Assembly (NCBI GenBank): GCA_018780435.1 | Contig: JADMJS010000741.1 | Coordinates: forward strand, 1-33,896 | Reading direction: 5' to 3' | DNA from: Myxococcales bacterium | Lineage (GTDB): Bacteria; Myxococcota_A; UBA9042; GCA-2863065 | DNA length: 33,896 nt | Shown: positions 7,072 to 13,851 of the stretch, one piece after another | How positions within the stretch are numbered: position 1 is the stretch's first letter | Layout of the letters: every line of letters begins with the position of its first letter | Made by a program: the position numbers and the translations under genes | Notes under the pieces: model-generated | The model's database searches: none | Seen by the model: only the letters and a program-made list of their open reading frames with translations | Told to the model about the DNA's origin: nothing

Positions 7072-8757
7072 ATGCGAACCGCTTTACTTAGTCACTCCTT
7101 CGTGCTGTTCTCGTGCGGCCTCACGGCGTCGTTCCTTGCGGGTTGCGGCGACGGCGACACCTCCCCGAACAGCGTCGCTCCTGACGTAGCGACTCCCGAC
7201 GGGGCGACTCCCGACGGGGCGACTCCCGACGGGGCGACTCCCGACGGGGCGACTCCCGACGGTACCGCCTCGGACACCACGACGCCGTCGGCGCCACGCC
7301 CCTTCCCGAGCGACTTTCTGTTCGGTACGGCGGTGGCCGGCTTTCAAGTGGACATGGGCTGCCCAACGTTGCCCGCCTCGGAGTGCGAAGACCCCAATTC
7401 GGACTGGTACGTCTTCGTCACCAGCCCGGAGACGCTCCAGTCCGCTGGTGCCCACCTCGCCGGCGATCCGCCATCCAGCGGCCCCGGCTTCTGGGAGCTG
7501 TATCCGGAGGACATGACCCGGGCGAAGGAAGAGCTCGGAAACAACGCGCTCCGCATCAGCTTCGAGTGGAGCCGGATCTTCCCGAGCGCGACCGACGCCG
7601 CGGGCTCGTTCGCCGAACTGAAGGCGCTCGCCAGCCCGAAGGCGCTCGCCGGCTACCACGCCCAGCTCGCCAAGCTGAAGGCGCTCGGCATGACGCCGCT
7701 GGTGACCCTGAACCACTACACGCTGCCGACGTGGATTCACGACGGTGTCGCCTGCCACCTCGATCTCGCGTCATGTTCGCCACGCGGGTGGGTCGACCAG
7801 GCCCGGACCGTCAAGGAGATCGCGAAGTACGCCGGCTTCGTCGCCCAAGAGTTCGGAGCTGAGGTCGATCTCTGGGCGACCGAGAACGAGCCCTTCGCAG
7901 TCATCCTGCCTGGCTATCTTCTACCGAGCGCCGAACGTACGAACCCGCCCGCCCGGAGCTTAGCGACCGCCGAAGCCAAGACCGTTTTCGCTGCACTGAT
8001 CGAAGCCCACGCCCGCATGTACGACGCCATCAAGGCGGGAGACACGGTCGACCTCGATGGCGACGGAGAGCCCGCCGAAGTCGGACTCGTGTACGCGATG
8101 GCCCCGGTGAAGGCGATGGATCCGCAGAATCCCCTCGACGTGGAAGCCGCCAAGAACGTCTTCTATCTCTGGAACATGGCCTTCCTGAACGCCGTCGTGA
8201 AGGGCGACTTCGACGCCGAACTCGACGGTAGCGCCGTGCGCCGCGAGGACCTCGCGGGCCGCATGGATTGGCTCGGTATCAACTTCTACACGCGCATCAC
8301 GGTCGAAGGGCTCGAGACGGCGCTGCTGCCCGACCTGTCGCCACTCACGACCTTCAACGCGCTGACCCTCGTACCTTGGGAGGACTACACGCGCGGCATC
8401 TACGAGATGGCCATGATCGTGAAAGGCTTCGGGATCCCGGCCTACATCACCGAGACCGGCACCGCCGACCCCGACGACTCGGGCAAACAGTCGAAGTGGC
8501 TGGTCGAGACACTGACGTGGATCCATGAGGCGATCGGCGACGGGGCCGACGTTCGCGGCTACTTCTACTGGACGCTCATCGACAACTACGAGTGGAACCA
8601 CGGCATGGAGATCCGCATGGGCCTCTACGCGGTCGACACGGGTAGCGTGGAGAAGCCTCGTTCGCCCCGAAGCGGCGTCGCGACGTATCGCGAGATCACG
8701 AGCGCGGGCGGGATCACGGCCGCGCTCATGTCAGCCTGGCCCGTTGCGGCGGAGTAG
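7072..8757 (+). CDS. Glycoside hydrolase family 1 (beta-glucosidase-type) lipoprotein
   Basis: 561 residues. It begins with ATG after GGAGGA and has a lipoprotein signal ending in LAGC (Cys25), so it is probably anchored to a membrane. A Thr-Pro-Asp-Gly-Ala linker encoded by tandem 15-bp units joins it to a GH1 barrel. Family hallmarks appear in order: FLFGTAVAGFQ at the barrel entry, WSRIFP, NHYTLPTW, WATENEPF with acid/base Glu273, and YITETGTAD with nucleophile Glu461. The usual nucleophile motif is (I/V)TENG; here Asn is replaced by Thr (ETG), an uncommon change next to the catalytic residue. GH1 enzymes hydrolyse beta-glucosides, beta-galactosides and related substrates; which one cannot be read here. 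GH1 proteins are mostly cytoplasmic, so a lipoprotein form is notable. Followed by a 330-bp gap. Confidence 0.9.
   Translation: MRTALLSHSFVLFSCGLTASFLAGCGDGDTSPNSVAPDVATPDGATPDGATPDGATPDGATPDGTASDTTTPSAPRPFPSDFLFGTAVAGFQVDMGCPTLPASECEDPNSDWYVFVTSPETLQSAGAHLAGDPPSSGPGFWELYPEDMTRAKEELGNNALRISFEWSRIFPSATDAAGSFAELKALASPKALAGYHAQLAKLKALGMTPLVTLNHYTLPTWIHDGVACHLDLASCSPRGWVDQARTVKEIAKYAGFVAQEFGAEVDLWATENEPFAVILPGYLLPSAERTNPPARSLATAEAKTVFAALIEAHARMYDAIKAGDTVDLDGDGEPAEVGLVYAMAPVKAMDPQNPLDVEAAKNVFYLWNMAFLNAVVKGDFDAELDGSAVRREDLAGRMDWLGINFYTRITVEGLETALLPDLSPLTTFNALTLVPWEDYTRGIYEMAMIVKGFGIPAYITETGTADPDDSGKQSKWLVETLTWIHEAIGDGADVRGYFYWTLIDNYEWNHGMEIRMGLYAVDTGSVEKPRSPRSGVATYREITSAGGITAALMSAWPVAAE
7191..7265 (+). 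repeat. Tandem 15-bp repeat encoding a TPDGA linker
   Basis: Five units of GACTCCCGACGGGGC begin at 7191, 7206, 7221, 7236 and 7251; the first four are identical and the last ends GGTAC. A degenerate unit precedes them (TCCTGACGTAGC). In frame they encode repeated TPDGA just after the lipobox. Copy number probably varies by replication slippage, changing the length of the tether between lipid anchor and enzyme without altering the reading frame. Confidence 0.95.
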
Positions 8758-8778
8758 GGTCGCACCAGGTAGCACCAA

Positions 8779-8797
8779 GCGGGGCGACTCGCCCCGC
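8779..8797 (+). terminator. GC-rich hairpin after the GH1 gene
   Basis: GCGGGGCG (8779-8786) and CGCCCCGC (8790-8797) form a perfect 8-bp stem with a 3-base loop, 22 bases after the GH1 stop. No T-tract follows, so it may be a Rho-assisted or 3'-end-protecting hairpin rather than an intrinsic terminator. Confidence 0.4.
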
Positions 8798-8960
8798 CCG
8801 TATCCGCTCCGCCCACACCGTCGGGAACGCCCTTCGCCCCGGGCCATTACGACCCGTCAATCCGGCCATTTCGCCCCGCTCCGATGGCCATAACGCTACG
8901 ATCGCGTCGCTACCGTGTCGGCCCGTTCCTTGCCTAGGATCTCGACACGGCGTTCACTGC

Positions 8961-8983
8961 CCCGCTCCCGAACTGGGGGCGGG
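8961..8983 (+). repeat. Inverted repeat in the DksA-like gene's upstream region
   Basis: CCCGCTCCC (8961-8969) pairs with GGGGGCGGG (8975-8983), nine pairs including one T-G wobble, around a 5-base loop. It lies about 105 bases before the DksA-like start codon. Confidence 0.4.
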
Positions 8984-9029
8984 TCAGTCGTCCGCCGAAT
9001 CGCTGGCACTAAAGCACCCCGTGCGTATT

Positions 9030-9058
9030 CCCGAGCCGACGAAGAACGTCCGCTCGGG
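9030..9058 (+). promoter_or_regulatory. Leader hairpin before the DksA-like gene
   Basis: CCCGAGC (9030-9036) pairs with GCTCGGG (9052-9058); after one C-C mismatch, GACG (9038-9041) pairs with CGTC (9047-9050) around an AAGAA loop. This 11-pair hairpin ends 13 bases before the AAGGAGGG ribosome-binding site. Its placement suggests a 5'-leader regulatory element, though no known riboswitch family is recognised. Confidence 0.45.
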
Positions 9059-9087
9059 CAGTCCGTCACGGCAAGGAGGGAGCGGAC

Positions 9088-9441
9088 GTGGAGACGCATG
9101 ACGACATCGCCGAATTGGTCGGCATACTAGAAGGAAAGCGGCGTGATCTGCAGGATCGTGTGCGTCGCATCGCTCATCACCTCGAGAACCAGGGCGCGGC
9201 GGACGGCGTCATTGAAGATCCGGGGTCCATACACCAGGGCGATCAGGTCCTCGAGCACCTCTACGGTGAGGAAGTTCACGACCTTGAGCGGATCGACGCT
9301 GCACTCGCTCGCGTACATGACGGGACCTACGGAATGTGCCTCGTGTGCGACGAGCCCATCGCTCAGCCACGGCTGAAGGCACTTCCATGGGCGCTACGCT
9401 GCCTCTCGTGCGAACGAGCACGCGAACAGGTGAAGCACTGA
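9088..9441 (+). CDS. DksA/TraR-family C4 zinc-finger protein
   Basis: 117 residues, starting at GTG 9088 after an excellent AAGGAGGG. The N-terminal two-thirds is a helical hairpin (residues 10-75, ELVGILEGKRRDLQDRVRR and QGDQVLEHLYGEEVHDLERI). The C-terminal zinc finger has Cys84, Cys87, Cys105 and Cys108 in the typical arrangement with GTYGMCLVCDEPI and LRCLSCERAR. Members bind in the RNA polymerase secondary channel and alter transcription initiation, often with ppGpp. The DGTYGxC signature is standard. True DksA has DxxDxA at the coiled-coil tip; here the matching region reads ADGVIEDPGS, so DksA-like activity cannot be assumed. It follows a hairpin-rich leader and precedes the macrodomain gene by 88 bases. 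Both could be stress-linked, but that is inference. Confidence 0.88.
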   Translation: METHDDIAELVGILEGKRRDLQDRVRRIAHHLENQGAADGVIEDPGSIHQGDQVLEHLYGEEVHDLERIDAALARVHDGTYGMCLVCDEPIAQPRLKALPWALRCLSCERAREQVKH

Positions 9442-9444
9442 TTT

Positions 9445-9491
9445 GGAAGGGCACGCCCTGACCAATGGAAGGCCAGCGTGGCTGTCCTTCC
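9445..9491 (+). repeat. Imperfect hairpin between DksA-like and macrodomain genes
   Basis: GGAAGG (9445-9450) pairs with CCTTCC (9486-9491), and CACGC (9452-9456) pairs with GCGTG (9476-9480) with a bulge between the two helices. It starts three bases after the DksA-like stop. No T-tract follows; it could be an attenuator or processing site. Confidence 0.3.
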
Positions 9492-9529
9492 CATAACCTC
9501 ACTACACCAAGCACGAAGGGAAAGTTTCG

Positions 9530-10012
9530 ATGATCCATGAAGTTTCTGGCGATATCCTCCTCTCGAGCGCGAAGGTCATCGCCCATGGCGTCGCACCGAA
9601 TGACCACATGGACTCCGGGCTAGCGCTAGCCCTCCGCGAGCGCTGGCCGGCCATGTACAAGGACTTCCGTCACTTCTTTCACGGCCACCATCCCGAAGTC
9701 GGAGACCTTTGGACCTGGGCTGGCGCCGATGGCCACCGCATCGTGAGCCTATTCACCCAGGAGCCCGCTCCTCAGGGTGGCGGTCACCCGGGCAAGGCCA
9801 CCCTGGCTGCGGTCGGACACGCGCTGAAGCAGCTCGCCAAGATCGCTCAGAAGGAGAAGTTCGAATCGATCGCTCTCCCGCGGCTGGCAACGGGGGTCGG
9901 TGGGCTCGACTGGTCCGACGTGAAGCCGCTCGTGGCCCGATATCTCGGGGAGCTTGAGATCCCGATCTACCTCTACGCCGAGTATCACGCCGGCGTTCGA
10001 GCGAAGGAATAA
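9530..10012 (+). CDS. Stand-alone macrodomain protein (ADP-ribose binding)
   Basis: 160 residues, one macrodomain and nothing else. It starts with ATG after AAGGGAAAG. The opening strand and first loop read IHEVSGDILLSSAKVIAHGVAPNDHMDSGLALALRE (part of it), the position where macrodomains bind the ADP-ribose diphosphate. A later loop, LPRLATGVGGLDW, fits the second phosphate-binding loop. Such proteins bind or remove ADP-ribose or its derivatives in the cytoplasm; the look is closest to the ALC1/TARG1/DarG-like branch. DarG is an antitoxin paired with the toxin DarT, but no DarT-like gene adjoins, so I do not call it an antitoxin. Its 3' end overlaps the convergent hybrid kinase gene by 28 bases. 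Specificity is not known from sequence. Confidence 0.85.
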   Translation: MIHEVSGDILLSSAKVIAHGVAPNDHMDSGLALALRERWPAMYKDFRHFFHGHHPEVGDLWTWAGADGHRIVSLFTQEPAPQGGGHPGKATLAAVGHALKQLAKIAQKEKFESIALPRLATGVGGLDWSDVKPLVARYLGELEIPIYLYAEYHAGVRAKE

Positions 10013-13000
10013 GCCGCTCTTGGGTTCGCGATCGCGGACCGGCAGGCATCGATCAACTGCTGCCGATTGAATGGCTTGCTGACGTAGCCGTCGCACCCGG
10101 CTTCCATGCACCGCGCTTCATCGCCCCCCATCGCGTGGGCGGTCAGAGCGACGATCGGGCGAGTCCACCCACGGGCTCTCAGTGATGACGCCAGCGTGTA
10201 CCCGTCCATCTCGGGCATCTGCATGTCGGTGAGCACGAGCTCGCATGGCGCGTCTCCGCCTTGGGCGATGGCTCCAGTCAACGTGCCGTCGACCGTCATG
10301 GCGCTCAAACACTGTGCGCCATTGCCGAAGACGGTCACGGTGGCGCCGCCGCGAGTCAGGTGGAAGCGCAACAATCGCTGATTGTCTAGGCCATCCTCGG
10401 CGACGAAGATCCGGAGCCCCATGAGGGGGGGCCTTTCGGCCGCGGCGACACCTGACCCGGGCGACGCATCAGCGACCTCAGCCATGACCGACGCGGCGGA
10501 GTCGGTCCCCACGCGCGGCTCGCCCGTTGCGGGCTTCTCTTCAGCCACCTGCGGTGACCCGAGTGCTTCTCGAACCGGAGCGTCGTGTCTCGGCGCCCTT
10601 TCGGATGTCTCCATAGGGGCCGGCGACAGTAGGCCCGCGGCGGAGGTAGCGACCGTGACCGTGAAGACGCTGCCTTCGCCGAGTCGACTCCGGACGGTAA
10701 TGTCGCCCCCCAGCATCCGCGTCAGAGCCTGACTGATGTGCAGACCGAGGCCAGTACCTCCGTAGCGCCGAGTCGTGGTGCTGTCGGCCTGCGAGAACGC
10801 TTCAAAGATGTGCTCGAGGTGGTCGGCACCGAGGCCCACACCCGTGTCGATGACCTCCACTTGAAGCAATGGCTCATGGGCAGACGACACAGTCGTCGTC
10901 GCGACGATGCGGACCTGCCCGGTGGAGGTGAACTTCACCGCGTTCGACACGAGGTTCAGGATGATCTGCTTGAGCCGAAGGGGGTCGCTGTAGATCTGCG
11001 TCGGGATGGGCCCTGGGCATTCGACGACGAGCCGAATGCCCTTCTCGGACGCCCTGATCGCCATGAGCCGTTCGACATCCCGGAGGGTCTCGTTCGGGTC
11101 CATCGCAATGCGTTCAATGGTCATTTTACCAGCTTCGATCTTTGATATATCCAGAATATCATTAATTATCGAAAGCAGGTGCTCGCCATTTCGCCGAATG
11201 GTCCCGATGTAGCCGATACGTTGTGGAGGTGCGCGCGTCATGTCGCCGTCTTCAACGAGCAGCTCTGCGTACCCAAGAATCGCCGTCATCGGCGTTCGGA
11301 TCTCGTGGCTCATGTTAGCGAGGAACTCGCTCTTCGTGCGGTTCGCCGCTTCCGCGCGTTCACGAGCCACCTGCCCGAGGGTCGCCGCTCGCTCATGAAG
11401 GACGGCCGTCGCAAAGAGGTCGCCGATCTCCCGAAGCGCCGACAGGCGCGCTTCCGTCGACACCGGATCGCAGTCCGTGTACAGAAACAGAACGCCGATG
11501 CACAACTTATCGGCGCTGACCCGATTCATTAGCGGCACGATATAGTGACCGTGGGGCGTCATCCCCTCCCACCGATTCTCGTGTCGGTGGTCTGAAAAGC
11601 AGTTGTCGCTCACGAGGATCTCTCCTGAGAGCGCGGCGCGGCCGCACAGACATTGGCCGAACTTCACCTGCGCCTCATCCCGAAGGAACGGCTCGGAGAA
11701 GTCTCCGCTGTGAACCTCCATACGCAGAAGGCGCTCGCCGGGGGTGATGAGAAAGATGCCGCCCTTTCGCTGAATCCCGAGGCCTCGCATGCCGAGGGTC
11801 TGGTCGAGCGCCGCCTTCAGGCGATCATTGAAATCGCCGGTTCCGCCAAGCGCCTTCGCGACGCCGAGCCGTGCCTCCGCTCCTTCAAGGCGAAGACGCT
11901 CCTGCTCTTCGAGCGCCACCTGTTCGGTGACATCACGCTGCATCGCGACGAAGCCCTCGACCTCGCCATCCGGCTTCAGGAGCGGCGTAATTGACGCTTC
12001 GGCCCAGAAGGGGTCGGGTTCTCGATTGCCCGGGCGTCCGAAGACCGGCAACCTGGACTTTGCCGCGGCGCCCTTGCGCCGAATCCGGAGACGGCCGCTC
12101 CACGGCTCACCCGCGTTCAGGGCCGCCTGCAGCTCGGCGCGTACTGGAATTGGTCCCTGGTCGCCTTCGAGATCGCTCAGCTCGCAGCCTACGACCTCCT
12201 CCACGCTGAATCCGCTCATCCGCTCGAAAGCTTTGTTGACCCGCGTGATCCGGCCGGTAGCGTCGGTGAGGAAGACGGCGTCGACGTGGGCGTCGATGGC
12301 GGCAGTGAGACGTCGTGCATCGGCCGTCGTTTCAGCGAAGGCGGCTGCCGCTAGCCGTTCTGCCGTAACGTCACGAATCGCCCCGAAGAGCCGGATGGCG
12401 CGGCCACCACGGATCTCCGTCTGGCCGACGATGCGAACCCAGATACGGCGGCCCTTGGCGGTGATGAAGGGGAGCTCGAGGTCGATGGCGGCGCCTGTGG
12501 TGATCGAGCGATCCAGCGCCGCACGGAGGGGCGGGCGGGCTTCTGGAGCGTAGAACTCGATGGCGGCATCGAGTTCGAGCGGCTGCCCCTCGGGGAGCTC
12601 GTGGATCTTCCGAGTGACGTCGGTGATGTCCATCCGGCCGGTCGAGAGGTCGAGCGACCATCCGCCCACGTCGGCAACGTGGCCCATTTCCCATAGCAGC
12701 GACTCGCTCGTCTCGACTGCGAGTTGGTCTCGCAACCGACGTCGCTGCATCAAGCCGACGAGCAATGCGATCGCCACGCTGGCGAAGCCGCCCACCAAGA
12801 GAGACCACCGGGCGGCCACATCGATACGTTCGAGCCGGGCGACGTACGAATTCACGGTGGAGTCCACGCCGACGATACATTCGAGCGTGCCATCCGGCCG
12901 AAACACGGGGGCAAACGCGGAGACGAAGGTCCCCCAGCGGTCGGTGAAGGGCTCGGGACTGACCGCGACGGTGTGTTCCCGAAGGGCCTGCAACATCGCC

Positions 13001-13500
13001 GCGTCCGGCGATTCGTAGAGCTCTCCGAGGGTCGCTTGGTCGATGACACCGTCCCCGTCCCCATCCTTGGGTTCGGCGGCATCCACACCGAAGCGGGGCC
13101 CCTCGGTCGATGGGCGGACGGTATAGATGTACTTGAAGCTCGGATTGACCCGAAGCATCGCCCGAAACGGCGCCACGACCCGCGCGTAGTCGGGGCTGTT
13201 TTGCTGTTCTGGTCGAATGAGTTTGGAGTGCGCCACCACGTCAAGCTGCAGCGCCGAGATGCGTGCGAGCGCGGCCAACTCGTCGTCAAGGGTCTCCTTG
13301 ACGACCTTCTTGGCGACGCTGTGGGCGAGCCAGACGCACAGCGCGATCACGCCCACGAGAAGCATCGCCGTGCTCAAAGCGGCGCTGAACGGCGTGAGCC
13401 TTCTCCACTCCGGGCGGGATGTGGGGCGGTTCGCTTCAGCCTCAGCGACGTTGGACCCGCCGGGTGCCACCGGCCTTGCCCGCTCTTCCTGTTCCGTCAC
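9985..13500 (-). CDS. Membrane hybrid sensor histidine kinase (Cache-like, PAS, GAF, HisKA, HATPase, REC)
   Basis: 1171 residues starting at GTG 13500. Order: TM1 (about 38-61), periplasmic Cache-like sensor (65-230) with FKYIYTVRPSTEGPRFGVD and WGTFVSAFAPVFRPDG, TM2 (about 232-254), a PAS-like domain (270-390), a second PAS (395-540; VDAVFLTDATGRITRVNKAFE), GAF (560-700), HisKA with phospho-acceptor His732 in MSHEIRTPM, HATPase with LNLVSNAVKFT and YGGTGLGL, then REC with Asp1092 in LVLTDMQMPEMDGY. All signalling residues are present. It should sense an extracellular ligand, autophosphorylate and relay to its own receiver and probably onward through an Hpt protein, which is not encoded here. 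It is divergent from the REC-GGDEF-EAL gene. The receiver end overlaps the macrodomain gene. The periplasmic part contains an EF-hand-like DGDGDGVID. Confidence 0.93.
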   Translation of the reverse strand: MTEQEERARPVAPGGSNVAEAEANRPTSRPEWRRLTPFSAALSTAMLLVGVIALCVWLAHSVAKKVVKETLDDELAALARISALQLDVVAHSKLIRPEQQNSPDYARVVAPFRAMLRVNPSFKYIYTVRPSTEGPRFGVDAAEPKDGDGDGVIDQATLGELYESPDAAMLQALREHTVAVSPEPFTDRWGTFVSAFAPVFRPDGTLECIVGVDSTVNSYVARLERIDVAARWSLLVGGFASVAIALLVGLMQRRRLRDQLAVETSESLLWEMGHVADVGGWSLDLSTGRMDITDVTRKIHELPEGQPLELDAAIEFYAPEARPPLRAALDRSITTGAAIDLELPFITAKGRRIWVRIVGQTEIRGGRAIRLFGAIRDVTAERLAAAAFAETTADARRLTAAIDAHVDAVFLTDATGRITRVNKAFERMSGFSVEEVVGCELSDLEGDQGPIPVRAELQAALNAGEPWSGRLRIRRKGAAAKSRLPVFGRPGNREPDPFWAEASITPLLKPDGEVEGFVAMQRDVTEQVALEEQERLRLEGAEARLGVAKALGGTGDFNDRLKAALDQTLGMRGLGIQRKGGIFLITPGERLLRMEVHSGDFSEPFLRDEAQVKFGQCLCGRAALSGEILVSDNCFSDHRHENRWEGMTPHGHYIVPLMNRVSADKLCIGVLFLYTDCDPVSTEARLSALREIGDLFATAVLHERAATLGQVARERAEAANRTKSEFLANMSHEIRTPMTAILGYAELLVEDGDMTRAPPQRIGYIGTIRRNGEHLLSIINDILDISKIEAGKMTIERIAMDPNETLRDVERLMAIRASEKGIRLVVECPGPIPTQIYSDPLRLKQIILNLVSNAVKFTSTGQVRIVATTTVSSAHEPLLQVEVIDTGVGLGADHLEHIFEAFSQADSTTTRRYGGTGLGLHISQALTRMLGGDITVRSRLGEGSVFTVTVATSAAGLLSPAPMETSERAPRHDAPVREALGSPQVAEEKPATGEPRVGTDSAASVMAEVADASPGSGVAAAERPPLMGLRIFVAEDGLDNQRLLRFHLTRGGATVTVFGNGAQCLSAMTVDGTLTGAIAQGGDAPCELVLTDMQMPEMDGYTLASSLRARGWTRPIVALTAHAMGGDEARCMEAGCDGYVSKPFNRQQLIDACRSAIANPRAAYSFARTPA

Positions 13501-13574
13501 GGGACCACTCGCCCCCCTTCAAGACCCGGCTCCAGCGTCATCGACATCACCCCGCACGACTTGGTGGAGACTCT

Positions 13575-13616
13575 GTCGCCCGTGGGCGACGCGGCGCGAC
13601 CCACGGTCGTCGACCG
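13575..13616. promoter_or_regulatory. Two adjacent palindromes, possible operator
   Basis: GTCGCCC and GGGCGAC form a 7-bp stem with two bases between (13575-13590); CGGTCG and CGACCG form a 6-bp stem with one base between (13604-13616). CGTGGG at 13581-13586 can also pair with CCCACG at 13600-13605, so alternative folds compete. Palindromes this dense in a divergent gap suggest a regulator site; the regulator is unknown. Confidence 0.3.
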
Positions 13617-13758
13617 GAGCACGGTGCCTGATCTTCGCGGTCACCGCCACTCCACTTCACCGTTCCAAGTCTGGAAGAGCGCGAGGGCCTCGCATCAGGA
13701 TGCCTCTTCACCGCGTGATTCGACCTTACTGATCTTTACGATACCTGCACCGCCATCC

Positions 13759-13788
13759 TTGATTCGAGCGAGTCGACGCTGCTACTGT
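13759..13788 (+). promoter_or_regulatory. Weak candidate promoter for the REC-GGDEF-EAL gene
   Basis: TTGATT (13759-13764), an 18-base spacer and TACTGT (13783-13788). The -35 is good, the -10 matches three of six positions. It would give a leader of about 55 bases. Confidence 0.25.
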
Positions 13789-13851
13789 CCGCGACGCGGT
13801 AGGAGCGTTGCGCGACGTGAACGTGCGGCTCCGGAAGGTGTTCGGCGCTGA

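Larger units (their letters stand above)
8758..9087. other. Intergenic region with three hairpins upstream of the DksA-like gene
   Basis: This 330-bp gap holds no convincing open reading frame. It carries three inverted repeats described separately (8779-8797, 8961-8983 and 9030-9058), the last just before the ribosome-binding site of the DksA-like gene. I see no clear -35/-10 pair. A small RNA or a structured leader is possible. Confidence 0.5.
13501..13851. other. Divergent intergenic region between kinase and c-di-GMP regulator
   Basis: 351 bases with no convincing gene. It must hold both promoters. Two palindromes (13575-13590 and 13604-13616) lie 75-116 bases upstream of the kinase start; a weak plus-strand promoter is at 13759-13788. 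The position suggests a shared operator. Confidence 0.5.

Noticed and set aside
7191..7265. CRISPR-like repeat
   Set aside because: The 15-bp units are directly adjacent, in frame and coding; there are no spacers.
9530..10012. DarTG toxin-antitoxin
   Set aside because: The macrodomain resembles DarG-like domains, but no DarT-like ADP-ribosyltransferase gene is adjacent.
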